This document shows positions 17,778-26,503 of a stretch of 64,000 nt of DNA, one piece after another. The DNA lies in contig CAZJVD010000003.1 in NCBI GenBank assembly GCA_964549505.1, forward strand, positions 1 to 64,000, read 5' to 3'. Made by a program: the position numbers and the translations under genes. Numbering within the stretch: position 1 is the stretch's first letter; each line of letters opens with the position of its first letter. The notes under the pieces were generated by a model. It had not been told where the DNA came from. It searched no databases and saw only the letters and a list, made by a program, of their open reading frames with translations. Source of the stretch: CAZJVD01 sp964549505 (GTDB lineage Bacteria; Bdellovibrionota; UBA1018; CAZJVD01).

Positions 17778-18043
17778 TTAATCCACTCCCATGACCCACC
17801 CAAGATGGTCGTCGCGTACTCCTCAAGAGCTTTCAGCATCCACGGTCCCATCACAGCAAGAACAAGAACAATGGCGAACATCTTTGGGATGAAAGTCAAC
17901 GTGGCCTCGTTGATCTGCGTGATGGCCTGAAACACACTCACGACAATACCGATGATCATGGCGGCTAAAAGCATGGGACCCGCAAGCATGAGCATGATCT
18001 TCAATGCTTCGGTTCCAAGATTCATGACCATTTCTTCTGTCAT
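17774..18043 (-). CDS. fliQ: Flagellar export gate protein FliQ
   Basis: This 89-residue protein has two membrane helices (MLMLAGPMLLAAMIIGIVVSVFQAITQI and MFAIVLVLAVMGPWMLKAL) around the conserved ITQINEATLTFIPK motif. It is the small subunit of the FliPQR gate. It lies 12 bp after fliP and overlaps fliR. Confidence 0.95.
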   Translation of the reverse strand: MTEEMVMNLGTEALKIMLMLAGPMLLAAMIIGIVVSVFQAITQINEATLTFIPKMFAIVLVLAVMGPWMLKALEEYATTILGGSWEWIK

Positions 18044-18055
18044 GTGTACGCCTTC

Positions 18056-18853
18056 CTAACCAAAACTCTTAACCAGACTTCCGACAATCAGATCCCATCC
18101 GTCCACGAGTACGAAGAGAAGAATCTTAAGAGGTAACGAAATCATCATCGGAGGCAACATCATCATTCCCATGGCCATGAGGACACTGGCGACCACCATG
18201 TCGAGAACAAGAAAGGGCAGATACAGCATGAAGCCAATCTGAAACGCCGTCTTGAGTTCGCTGACGACGAACGCCGGAATCAGGACGTACGTCGGGACCT
18301 CACCAATATTCTGTGGCTTTTCCATCTTCGCTAGCGAGACAAAGAGCTCGACGTCCTTCTCACGAGTCTGACCGACCATGAAGTCACGAATGGGCTTCTC
18401 AGCGCGCAAAAGCGCTTCGGTCTGATCGATTTTCTCATCGAGAAAAGGTTGAACGGCCTGCGAAGTGACCGCATTCCAGGTGGGCGCCATCACAAAAAAC
18501 GAAAGGAAGAGAGCTAGTCCCACAATCAACTGATTCGGGGGCATCTGTTGTGTTCCGAGCGACTGACGAACGAAGCTCAGGACCACAACGATCCGAGTAA
18601 AAGAAGTCATCATGATCAAGATCGCTGGAGCCAGCGTCAGGACCGTGAGCAAAATTATAATTCTCAGAACCGACACCAATTCAGTGGGCCGCTCCGACTG
18701 CGCAAACGACAGACTGAGGGATGGAAGCGTGAGACCGGATGTTCCTGGCTGATAACCACTACCGCCCGGACTCGCAGCGAGAACTGGAAGCGCAAACGCT
18801 CCGACCGTAAGAAGAATCGCGAGAAACAGAATCTGTCGCCCGACTTTTCTCAT
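18056..18853 (-). CDS. fliP: Flagellar export gate protein FliP
   Basis: This 265-residue protein has a cleavable signal peptide (ends ALPVLA), then LTLAPAILIMMTSFTRIVVVLSFVRQSLGTQQMPPNQ and FMLYLPFLVLDMVVASVLMAMGMMMLPP, the two FliP signatures. It forms the pore of the export gate with FliQ and FliR. The start overlaps the end of fliO by 4 bp. Confidence 0.96.
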   Translation of the reverse strand: MRKVGRQILFLAILLTVGAFALPVLAASPGGSGYQPGTSGLTLPSLSLSFAQSERPTELVSVLRIIILLTVLTLAPAILIMMTSFTRIVVVLSFVRQSLGTQQMPPNQLIVGLALFLSFFVMAPTWNAVTSQAVQPFLDEKIDQTEALLRAEKPIRDFMVGQTREKDVELFVSLAKMEKPQNIGEVPTYVLIPAFVVSELKTAFQIGFMLYLPFLVLDMVVASVLMAMGMMMLPPMMISLPLKILLFVLVDGWDLIVGSLVKSFG

Positions 18854-19911
18854 AGAGGTCGAAGTCCTCCCAGTTTGGTGCGAATCTGGTCACGAACACG
18901 ATCCGCGGCCTTCGAAGCGGGCGCCAGTATCTCGTCTGCTGCTGCTTTCGTGGCGCCGGACTGAATCATCGCTTCAACCTCCTGGTCGAAACCCTCGCCG
19001 AGGTCGGTGATCAGATTGATGGACTCATCTGTGATTCCAATTAAAAGAAGACGATCCTTGGCACGAATCACAGCGATGCTGCGTTTTGGACCCAAGTGGT
19101 GCATCGAGACGACATCGATGATCTTTTCTTTGGCCGTACCCATCCCCGTCAAAGAGCCAAATTTCCCATTGGTCCACTTATTGAGAAACCGAAAGACTCC
19201 AAGAGCTCGGCCACGTCGCTTGAGTGCGAGCAGACCAAGAGCGGCAACCAGTAGAACGCAAACAATACCCATGAGTGTTCCGAAAACACGGATGGGACTG
19301 TACTTCTGCGTAGATAACTTCATCTTCGTACTCGGGAAACCGGCAGCACCTGCGTCTGCGCTCTTCTTTGCCTCTTGTTTTGGAGTGACGATCGGTGCGG
19401 GCGGGCTGACTTCGGTCGCTTGTGCTACGGATAGACTGATCTGATCTGAGCCGGCCGTTTTTCCCGCTTTCGAACCCGTTTTTGGTGCCGCAAGCGTGAT
19501 GATGAGTTTCCGATCGTCGCGTTTGATGGTCACACGATTCTTGAAACTCTCCGCAGAGCCACCGACCGTGAGTCGTGCCCGCACGAGCTGCGGTGTGTAC
19601 TGGTAGGCAAAGACCTTCTTGACCGTCGTACCTGAGTCGGTCGTCAGAAACTTTGCTGGATAGACCGTGACGTCACGAAGATTGACCTGAATGATGTCTC
19701 GAAAAAATTCAGTTTTAACACGCGATAGATCGACAGCTTGGTCGAACGTCAGAACAAGCGTTTCAGGTCCAGTGGCCTGAACGCGCTCGAGTACTGTGGA
19801 GATCGCGGCGGCGTAAGCGTTCATCGGCGCAAATCCGACTACGAGCAAAGCCAATGACACACCAGCCATCCTTGGCTGAAAAGGCTGAAAAGCCTGAAAA
19901 CCCCTTAGCAT
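18850..19911 (-). CDS. fliO: FliO-like export assembly protein with N-terminal AMIN-like domain
   Basis: FliO helps assemble the FliP ring. The 353-residue protein is much longer than typical FliO (about 100-150). It has a signal-like N-terminus and a region at about 35-140 (VQATGPETLVLTFDQAVDLSRVKTEFFRDIIQVNL...) that resembles the AMIN domains of PilQ and amidases. A linker and one membrane helix follow (VFGTLMGIVCVLLVAALGLLAL, about 205-226), then the usual FliO cytoplasmic part (EKIIDVVSMHHLGPKRSIAVIRAKDRLLLIGIT). The domain order puts the AMIN-like part in the periplasm, possibly contacting peptidoglycan. It lies between fliN and fliP. Confidence 0.85.
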   Translation of the reverse strand: MLRGFQAFQPFQPRMAGVSLALLVVGFAPMNAYAAAISTVLERVQATGPETLVLTFDQAVDLSRVKTEFFRDIIQVNLRDVTVYPAKFLTTDSGTTVKKVFAYQYTPQLVRARLTVGGSAESFKNRVTIKRDDRKLIITLAAPKTGSKAGKTAGSDQISLSVAQATEVSPPAPIVTPKQEAKKSADAGAAGFPSTKMKLSTQKYSPIRVFGTLMGIVCVLLVAALGLLALKRRGRALGVFRFLNKWTNGKFGSLTGMGTAKEKIIDVVSMHHLGPKRSIAVIRAKDRLLLIGITDESINLITDLGEGFDQEVEAMIQSGATKAAADEILAPASKAADRVRDQIRTKLGGLRPL

Positions 19912-19941
19912 TCCCCACCCGCCTTCCTTGGCTTGGATTTC

Positions 19942-20325
19942 TTACTTCAGCTGTTCGATTCGTTCGACCGGCGAGATGATGTCGGTCAATCGAATCCCAA
20001 ACTTTTCGTTTACAACGACGACCTCGCCACGAGCGACGAGCTTTTCGTTCACGAGTAACTCCAGTGGCTCCCCAGCCATCTTTGAAAGCTCAATCACGGA
20101 GCCCTGTCCGAGTTCCAAAATTTCTCGAACCGACATCCGAGCACGTCCCAGTTCAACAGTGACTTTGAGCGGAATATCGAGAATAAAGTCGAGACTCTGA
20201 ATCTGACTTCCGACATCCTGTACGGCTCCGGCCCCCGCTGCGGTTGCTGAAGCTGCTGCTGATGCTGCTGCTCCGGCGGCTTCGGGTTTTGCTTCTTGAT
20301 TTGTGGCCGCTGCTTCTTGACTCAT
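19942..20325 (-). CDS. fliN: Flagellar motor switch protein FliN
   Basis: This 127-residue C-ring protein has a disordered Ala/Glu-rich N-terminus (residues 1-40) and a C-terminal SpoA domain: LDIPLKVTVELGRARMSVREILELGQGSVIELSKMAGEPLELLVNEKLVARGEVVVVNEKFGIRLTDI. A GGGGGA Shine-Dalgarno precedes the ATG. It lies 29 bp after fliM. Confidence 0.95.
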   Translation of the reverse strand: MSQEAAATNQEAKPEAAGAAASAAASATAAGAGAVQDVGSQIQSLDFILDIPLKVTVELGRARMSVREILELGQGSVIELSKMAGEPLELLVNEKLVARGEVVVVNEKFGIRLTDIISPVERIEQLK

Positions 20326-20354
20326 TTGATCCCCCTGTATCCTACTACTTGCGA

Positions 20355-21383
20355 TTAACCGTTCTCGATCGGACGTGTGACCTTAACAGCCCGATTTCCG
20401 CGCGAGACACCAAAAAGGCACTTAAACTTAGGTTTTCCCTCGAGACAAACATCGAGTTCCGCATCGACATCCTGATTGAGCGGGATAATATCTCCAACAT
20501 CGAGGTTGACGAGATCGCCGACCGTCAGTTGTGATGTACCGAGATTGACCGCAACGTTCACTTCGGTGCGAATCAGGTTCTCCTCCATCATATTGGTCCA
20601 CTCTTTATCAATGCGATCGCTCTCTGTTTGGAAACTCGAGTTGAGCTTTCCCTTGATCGACTCAATCGTGGAGTATGGAATCACGAGTGCAATGGTTCCG
20701 GACGCGTTCTCGAGTTCGACTTCGAATGTTGTTGAGATGATCACATCCGACGGAGGAACCACACCGACAAACTGTGGGTTCACTTCGATTCGATTGAACG
20801 TCGCTTCGACCTTGTGAACCGGAGCCCACGCATCTTCGAGGTCGTTGATCGCAAGACGCATGACCTTTTCCATGATCGAGAGTTCGATACGCGTGAACTC
20901 CTTGCCTTCAATCTTGGTATACGGTCGATCCGTACCGCCAAAGTAACTGTCAATCAGCCCATAGGCGAGCTTTGACTCGAAGACAAGCAGCGCAGGTCCC
21001 CGCAGACTTTCGAACCGGAGAATACACATACAGCTCGGAATCGGCAGTGTGTTCACAAACTCACCGAACTTCAGCAAGTCGGTCGAGATAATACTGAGAG
21101 AAGCAATTTTTCGGAGAGAGTTCGAGAGCGACATCCGGAACAGTCGAATAAAGCGTTCGTAGATAATGTCGAGCGTTGGCATCCGACCGCGAATCACGCG
21201 GTCCTGGTTGGTCAAATCATAGTTGGAGATTTCGACCGCTGGATTCTCAATACCACCGCCGCCGGCAGCTCCCTCACCACCACCACCAGCCTTAGCGCCA
21301 CCTTCGCCAGCGACATCCATGCCGCCTTCGGAAACAGCGCTTAAGAGAGCATCGACTTCTGACTGACTTAAAACTTGATTCAT
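20355..21383 (-). CDS. fliM: Flagellar motor switch protein FliM
   Basis: FliM is the C-ring subunit that binds CheY-P. The 342-residue protein starts MNQVLSQSEVDALLSAV, the CheY-binding peptide (LSQSEIDALL type). A Gly/Ala-rich linker (about 20-45), the CheC-like middle domain with GGTDRPY (about 150), and a C-terminal SpoA domain (LTVGDLVNLDVGDIIPLNQ) follow. The start lies 2 bp after fliL. Confidence 0.96.
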   Translation of the reverse strand: MNQVLSQSEVDALLSAVSEGGMDVAGEGGAKAGGGGEGAAGGGGIENPAVEISNYDLTNQDRVIRGRMPTLDIIYERFIRLFRMSLSNSLRKIASLSIISTDLLKFGEFVNTLPIPSCMCILRFESLRGPALLVFESKLAYGLIDSYFGGTDRPYTKIEGKEFTRIELSIMEKVMRLAINDLEDAWAPVHKVEATFNRIEVNPQFVGVVPPSDVIISTTFEVELENASGTIALVIPYSTIESIKGKLNSSFQTESDRIDKEWTNMMEENLIRTEVNVAVNLGTSQLTVGDLVNLDVGDIIPLNQDVDAELDVCLEGKPKFKCLFGVSRGNRAVKVTRPIENG

Positions 21384-21385
21384 AG

Positions 21386-22030
21386 TTACGAACTCAGTGC
21401 GAAGTTAGTGAAGAACACCCCATTGATTTTTCCGGTAATCAGAAAGCCATTGAGCGCGTTCTGAATTTCGTCTTTAAGAAAGTTTCGTCCTTCGGGAGTT
21501 GCAAGGTCCGTAGGACGCTTGCTATTGAAGAGGTCGATGATGACGTTACGAACGCGCGGCATCTTCGATGTGACCTCAGTTTCGGTATCCGGTGATTTCA
21601 CCTCAAGCGAAATGTTCACGCGCGCGAACTTCGCACTCGCGGAACCTGTCGTCGATAAGTTCACCGTGAACTGCTCGAGAACAATCATTTTCCCAAAGTC
21701 TTGACCGCCGCCTTCACCATGCGCGTCGCCGCCGTGTCCGCTTTTTGCTTCACCATGGCCACCCTCGGGCTTTTTTGCATCGCCGTGACCGCCGCTTTGT
21801 TCGCCTGCTTTTGCTTCGCCGTGCGAAGCTTCCTCAGCGACGATGTGCTCGGGTTTCGGTCCGGAATTTTCTTTTTTAAAATTCATCACAAGCAACGCGA
21901 CGATGCCGACGCTCGCAAGTGTGTTCACAAGTGCAAGGATCAGGGGAAGTTTGCTACCTCCTCCAGGCGCAGGTGCGCTACTTGCCCCTTTTGATTCTGC
22001 TTCTACTTTGTCTTTTTTCTCCTCAGCCAT
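21386..22030 (-). CDS. fliL: Flagellar basal body-associated FliL with His/Gly-rich linker
   Basis: FliL is a single-pass inner-membrane protein that supports the stator under load. I start the 214-residue protein at ATG 22030, preceded by GGGGGAG; a longer frame from 22057 would begin inside that signal. One membrane helix lies at about 25-45 (LPLILALVNTLASVGIVALLVMNF), and the C-terminal FliL domain (FGKMIVLEQFTVNLSTTGSASAKFARVNISLEVK...) is normal. Between them is an unusual stretch of about 55 residues with repeated HG and GGHG units and E/K (about 10 His), periplasmic by topology, which could bind metal ions. Confidence 0.9.
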   Translation of the reverse strand: MAEEKKDKVEAESKGASSAPAPGGGSKLPLILALVNTLASVGIVALLVMNFKKENSGPKPEHIVAEEASHGEAKAGEQSGGHGDAKKPEGGHGEAKSGHGGDAHGEGGGQDFGKMIVLEQFTVNLSTTGSASAKFARVNISLEVKSPDTETEVTSKMPRVRNVIIDLFNSKRPTDLATPEGRNFLKDEIQNALNGFLITGKINGVFFTNFALSS

Positions 22031-22098
22031 AGTTAGTATTCTCCCCCAGAACGACACACACGCTCAAGTCGGCAAAACTTGCTCGTTAGGGAGGGGGA

Positions 22099-22133
22099 GT
22101 GGTGCCACCCTCCTAGAGAGTGCGTGGCACCAC
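22099..22133. other. Hairpin between flgE and fliL
   Basis: A perfect 10-bp inverted repeat, GTGGTGCCAC / GTGGCACCAC, lies at 22099-22108 and 22124-22133 with a 15-base loop, in the 135-bp space between flgE and fliL. No T run follows on either strand, so it is not a standard terminator; it could stabilise or process the polycistronic mRNA. Confidence 0.6.
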
Positions 22134-22165
22134 ATTGGCTAAGGAATACTGGTTAGCTAGCGATC

Positions 22166-23449
22166 TTAAGTACGCTTAAGAGCCAAGATGTCTTGCATCA
22201 TTTGGTCTGCAACGCTGATCACCCGCGTGTTCGCTTGGAAGTTGCGCTGAGCGTTCATCAAGTTAATGAACTCCTGCGCAATGTCCGTCGTCGAAGATTC
22301 GACGGTTTTTGGACTGATTCTTCCACGGCCGCCTTGTTGTGGAGCACCAATCGTTGGTGAACCCGACAAACGGCTTTCACGAAAGCGGTTTTGTCCCATC
22401 TTGAACAATGATTCAGGATTCTCGAACTTCGCGAGAGCGAGTTGCGCCAGGTTGATGTTCTCTCCGTTCGAGTAAACACCCGCCAAAATCCCGTCATCAT
22501 TGAACGTGAGACCCGTCAAAGTTCCGACGGTGTATCCGTCCTGCATCGTCTTGTACGCTTCGCTGTTTGCACCGTACTGTGTGACTTGCAGGCCGTCGCC
22601 ACCGATCTCTTTACCTTTTCCGAAGTTGAACTCGATCTTCTGATCCGGCAGTGCTCCGCCGACGAAGTTAAACGAGTTCTCACCCATCTCGTGGTTTTTT
22701 AGGCGACCATCGACATCAAACGAAAGTTTACCCGTCGCTTGTTGTGTTAGTTTCCCTGGAACTCCACCGGTGACCTCTTCACCTTTGGCCATCACGCGAT
22801 ACTCCCAAATACCGTCTTCGGTTTTGTTGAAGTACATCGTACACACGTGAGGTGCTCCAGCTGTGTCGTAGACCGTCACACCTGTTGCAAAATGGTTTGT
22901 TTGGTCCGGACGCTCTGGATCGAATACCAGCGTGTTCTTGGCACGCAGATCAAGATTCACAAAGAGATCCACTTTGTTGGTTCCCTTTGCATCGATCACT
23001 GTTCGGCTGACTTTCACAGATCCCATCTGCGATGTGACCTTGCCTTTGTCGTCAGCTTGAAAGCCTTGAACGCGCATTCCGTCGGACGTGATCAGTTCGC
23101 CGTCTTTGTTGAAGCGAAACTGACCGTCTCGCGTAAAGCTGCGGCCGTCGACACCGTCGACGACGTAAAAGCCTTCGCCAGAAATCGCAACATCGGTCGC
23201 CGACTCTGTTTGCAAGATTGAACCTTGCGAAAAGATCGGCGTGACGCCTGCGAGTCGCGTACCGCGACCGATTTGGTTACCTCCCAAGAGACCTTTCAGT
23301 GATTTTGCAATCACGTCTTGGAACTCGGGTCGGCTTGTTTTGAATCCCACCGTGCTTGCGTTGGCGATGTTATCGCCGTAAATCGCAAGCGCCTCACCGA
23401 GACCTTGGATCCCGGTAACGCCTGTATACATTGACGAAAGAATACCCAT
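22166..23449 (-). CDS. flgE: Flagellar hook protein FlgE
   Basis: FlgE is the hook subunit, exported through the flagellar type III system. The 427-residue protein has the N-terminal D0 motif (MGILSSMYTGVTGIQGLGEALAIYGDNIANASTVGFKTSRPEFQD), the FlgE/F/G middle with GEGFYVV, and the C-terminal D0 motif (TDIAQEFINLMNAQRNFQANTRVISVADQMMQDILALKR). AAGGAGG precedes the ATG. The 167-bp gap upstream (23450-23616) carries a GGGCTC/GAGCCC stem and no clear promoter. Confidence 0.95.
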   Translation of the reverse strand: MGILSSMYTGVTGIQGLGEALAIYGDNIANASTVGFKTSRPEFQDVIAKSLKGLLGGNQIGRGTRLAGVTPIFSQGSILQTESATDVAISGEGFYVVDGVDGRSFTRDGQFRFNKDGELITSDGMRVQGFQADDKGKVTSQMGSVKVSRTVIDAKGTNKVDLFVNLDLRAKNTLVFDPERPDQTNHFATGVTVYDTAGAPHVCTMYFNKTEDGIWEYRVMAKGEEVTGGVPGKLTQQATGKLSFDVDGRLKNHEMGENSFNFVGGALPDQKIEFNFGKGKEIGGDGLQVTQYGANSEAYKTMQDGYTVGTLTGLTFNDDGILAGVYSNGENINLAQLALAKFENPESLFKMGQNRFRESRLSGSPTIGAPQQGGRGRISPKTVESSTTDIAQEFINLMNAQRNFQANTRVISVADQMMQDILALKRT

Positions 23450-23616
23450 GAGGACGCCTCCTTGCGCCTTACTGTTTCAATCCAAACATGAATCGAAGAT
23501 TGGGCTCTTCAGTCGATCCGAGCCCTGAGGCTTCCCGTTTTATTGGGTCCAGCCAAAACCATCCAACGATTCTTGTTACCTTCTACTTACACACCACCTG
23601 AACACTACCTAGGCAG

Positions 23617-24048
23617 TTAAATGACAACTGCACCATCGATGTTCGTAAACACGTTCCCCGCGAGCGCGTTTCGATCGAGCGCTGTGACCACAGTTCGGTT
23701 CTTAACGTTCACTATGAACGCTCCACTGTCTGTGAGCACGAGCGTATCGTCGACACCTTTTGCTTCAGCTTGGTCGATCGCTTTGTTGAGCTTACCCATC
23801 AGGGCGTCATCCATTGCGATCTTCCGACTCTGAAGCCGTTGGCTTGCGTGCTGAGAAAACTTGAGCGGCGGTCTAAGTGTTTCGTTGGTCAAATGTCCCA
23901 AGTCGAGTTCCGAGCTCAGTATCTTCTGAAACTCAGCACCTTCTTTGGATTCGACCTTTCCACCACGCTCCACACGTGCGCGGTCACTTGGTAGTGACGT
24001 TACCTGTGGAATAAGCAGTGGGTTCACCTGATTCAATGCACCACTCAC
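23617..24048 (-). CDS. Flagellar operon protein, TIGR02530-like
   Basis: This 143-residue protein lies between flgD and flgE, the position of the TIGR02530 flagellar operon protein in Gram-positive and delta-type fla operons. The C-terminal part (FSQHASQRLQSRKIAMDDALMGKLNKAIDQAEAKGVDDTLVL and FIVNVKNRTVVTALDRNAL...VFTNIDGAVVI) matches that family. The N-terminal 40 residues are variable. Its biochemical role is unknown; hook assembly is suggested by position only. It overlaps flgD by 4 bp. Confidence 0.8.
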   Translation of the reverse strand: MSGALNQVNPLLIPQVTSLPSDRARVERGGKVESKEGAEFQKILSSELDLGHLTNETLRPPLKFSQHASQRLQSRKIAMDDALMGKLNKAIDQAEAKGVDDTLVLTDSGAFIVNVKNRTVVTALDRNALAGNVFTNIDGAVVI

Positions 24049-25088
24049 TGTTCTTCACCTCCTTTTTCGTTATAGAAATCTAATCCGTTCGGAAAACCTT
24101 CGGCCACGACCGGTGCTTGTGCTACCTGAGCGGGCTTCGCAGCCCCGGCTTTCGCTGCACCTTGCGCCATATTCTGGTAACTCGGTGGAACGTAATCTGC
24201 TGGAGTCTCGCTCTCGCCGTCATTCTTCATTTCGACGCCTAGCTTTTCCATGGCATTGCGTTTTTCAAAATCTCGAATTCGTTTTGCGACCTCTTCGGGA
24301 ACACTCGACTGCGCTTCAGCCGCGGCTGCTGCGGACTTCTCCACGACCGATGTCGTCTCTTCAACCTTGATCAAGTTGCTGATCGGAATCTTGTCTGGGT
24401 TCTTTTCCGAACCCACAAGAACCATGGGCTCGCCCATTTCATAGCTGATACCCATCACGGTCGATTTTGCAAAACTGTCGGTTTTAACGGCTCGGTCATA
24501 AGCATCTTTTGCTTCGACGCGAACCATGTAGGTTCCTGCTGGAGCGTTCAGCGTGTTTGGAAGCTTACCGTCCCAAGCAAGAACGTGGTTGCCTTTCTCT
24601 TTGGCACCCATCTCCTTTTCATAAACGGTTTCGCCTGACGGACCAATGACTTGTACTTTGACCGAGGCCGCTTCCTCGGGAAGCGCGAAGCTCACGTGCT
24701 CGCTCGATCCCTCGGAGTGCGGAAAACGTGAACGATCGACGGTGACTGTTTTACCAATGAGTGATGTCATCGCGAGGCGTTCGAGCGGCTTGTTCTGCTG
24801 GCCGAGCTCCTTCAGTGCCTTAGAAACGTTACCGAGCTGCTCCACAGAAGCGATCTGAGCGATTTCTTGCGCGAGTTTGTCACTCTCAAACGGTTTGGTC
24901 GGATCCTGATTTTTCATCTGCGTGATCATGATGCGCAAAAAGTCGTCCTTATCGAGCGTCTTTTTGGCCTGCTTCTGAGGAGGAGGCTTCACACCCATTT
25001 CGGACTGGATCTGCTCCCAGACTTCCTTGAACTTTGGTTGATTAGCTGCGGCTGCGGGACCTGGGCCTTGCAAACTTTTAATGTCCAT
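24045..25088 (-). CDS. flgD: Flagellar hook capping protein FlgD
   Basis: FlgD is the scaffold at the hook tip that lets FlgE polymerise. The N-terminal motif LDKDDFLRIMITQMKNQDPTKPFESDKLAQEIAQIASVEQL is diagnostic. It is followed by the Tudor/FnIII-like part (LAWDGKLPNTLNAPAGTYMVRVEAKD), the FLGD Ig-like signature. At 347 residues it is longer than E. coli FlgD (about 230): a C-terminal extension of about 100 residues, rich in Ala, Glu and Pro, has no clear counterpart. Confidence 0.92.
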   Translation of the reverse strand: MDIKSLQGPGPAAAANQPKFKEVWEQIQSEMGVKPPPQKQAKKTLDKDDFLRIMITQMKNQDPTKPFESDKLAQEIAQIASVEQLGNVSKALKELGQQNKPLERLAMTSLIGKTVTVDRSRFPHSEGSSEHVSFALPEEAASVKVQVIGPSGETVYEKEMGAKEKGNHVLAWDGKLPNTLNAPAGTYMVRVEAKDAYDRAVKTDSFAKSTVMGISYEMGEPMVLVGSEKNPDKIPISNLIKVEETTSVVEKSAAAAAEAQSSVPEEVAKRIRDFEKRNAMEKLGVEMKNDGESETPADYVPPSYQNMAQGAAKAGAAKPAQVAQAPVVAEGFPNGLDFYNEKGGEEQ

Positions 25089-25090
25089 CG

Positions 25091-26503
25091 TCAGATCCTC
25101 ACGTCAATCGATCGCGCGTCTTGGCGTGATGTCGGTGCCGCATTTTGCGAGCCTCGTTTCGCCGTCGTCAAACCTGTCTGTTCGTAGCGATCCCAGCGAT
25201 CGTAAGCGTTCTCGCGAGCGTTATCACGAGTATAGTCCTGGCCTGCTCCCTGACCGCCGTCCCAGTTTGAGGAGGATGCTGGGTTCTGACTCGTACTTGC
25301 GAAATCACCGGTCGGCGAATGTCCGGGTTGCGCGAGGGCCTGCGCTCCAATCAAACCAATCTCAATCTTTCCAATCACGAGGTGCTTCGACTGCAACGAC
25401 TCTTTGAGATAGTCGAGACTATCTTCGATCACACGCTTCGAAGCTGGATTACTTGCTAACACTTGCAGAGACACCTGATTGCCACGCGTGATCACGCGCA
25501 GCCGGAGATCGCCAAGATTGTCGGGCTTGAGACTGATGCGCATCTCGCCGCCGCCTTGATCGGAGAGTCCTTGGATGCCACCTGAGATACCCGCAAGCGC
25601 GACAGACGAGAAGCGGTCCCGAGCGCCTGCGCCTTTCACAACGTCACCCGTGAGACTCAGAGGTTCGCGATGTTGAGCCGATCGTCCCGCAAGCGGCGTG
25701 GCGGTCAGCGCGGGAGCTGCGGTCATGAGTGGAAGATCCATGTCTCGCCCCATACGCGTAGTTACCGGAACATCCTGTAACTCAATTCGTGGGCGATCGG
25801 TGATCACATCAATTCCGTCGCGATGACTGGGCTCGGTGGCTCGCGTACTTAGGAAAGACTGTGTGTCCTGAACCGCTGCAGCCGCTGTCTTCGAAGGCGT
25901 GCCGTCCGTCTTCTTGGCTGGTTGCGTGCGACGTGCATCGGAGCTGCCTGAAACTGTGTCCGCTGCATCCACGTGCTCGATGTCCTCGAGAAGAATCGGC
26001 TCATTCACGCCAAGCACCTGAAAAACGAGATCATCAGCGGCTTTGTGAGCCACGTTCTGTGTAGGATTCTTGGTGTCCGCAACAAGGACAGCTCCAGCGT
26101 GTGCAACACTCGGCGCGTTCGCATGAGCGACGGAGGACTCTCCAGATAGCGCACGGGCTTGAATTCCGGAAGCCGCGGCAGCCGTCGACTGAAACTTCGA
26201 AGGTGCGGCCTTCAACGTCCCGGCGGCCATGGCCGGCTTATGACTCTTGTCAGACTTGTTCGAAAGCTCGTTCAGCGCCTTAGGATCGAGGGGTAGAGCC
26301 GGGTTCGGAGCGACAGCGTTTCCAACTTGCGGACCTGGAACGACGCCCTGACCAAACATATTCTCAAAAGTCTCTTGCGGAGAAGGCGCCTTAATCCTTT
26401 CCTTCGGACCACGACGTTGCGCTTGAGCTGAAACTTCACCTTTCGCCGTCTCTTGAGCTTTTATCGGGCTCGCAGCTGGGTTGAGGACTGCCGGACTAAT
26501 CAC
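25091..26503 (-). CDS. fliK: Flagellar hook-length control protein FliK
   Basis: FliK measures the hook and triggers the FlhB specificity switch. The 470-residue protein has a long low-complexity Ala/Pro/Ser-rich N-terminal ruler and a conserved C-terminal Flg_hook domain (MRISLKPDNLGDLRLRVITRGNQVSLQVLASNPASKRVIEDSLDYLKESLQ, about 345-400). I choose GTG 26501-26503, which overlaps the preceding gene by 8 bp and has AAGGAAAGG just upstream; a longer frame starts well inside that gene. Confidence 0.88.
   Translation of the reverse strand: MISPAVLNPAASPIKAQETAKGEVSAQAQRRGPKERIKAPSPQETFENMFGQGVVPGPQVGNAVAPNPALPLDPKALNELSNKSDKSHKPAMAAGTLKAAPSKFQSTAAAASGIQARALSGESSVAHANAPSVAHAGAVLVADTKNPTQNVAHKAADDLVFQVLGVNEPILLEDIEHVDAADTVSGSSDARRTQPAKKTDGTPSKTAAAAVQDTQSFLSTRATEPSHRDGIDVITDRPRIELQDVPVTTRMGRDMDLPLMTAAPALTATPLAGRSAQHREPLSLTGDVVKGAGARDRFSSVALAGISGGIQGLSDQGGGEMRISLKPDNLGDLRLRVITRGNQVSLQVLASNPASKRVIEDSLDYLKESLQSKHLVIGKIEIGLIGAQALAQPGHSPTGDFASTSQNPASSSNWDGGQGAGQDYTRDNARENAYDRWDRYEQTGLTTAKRGSQNAAPTSRQDARSIDVRI

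Noticed and set aside
22124..22139. GTGGCACCACATTGGC on the plus strand has GG-N10-GC, like a sigma-54 promoter
   Set aside because: It would transcribe antisense into flgE, the -12 part is TGGC rather than TTGC, and the GG half is one arm of a perfect hairpin that explains it better.
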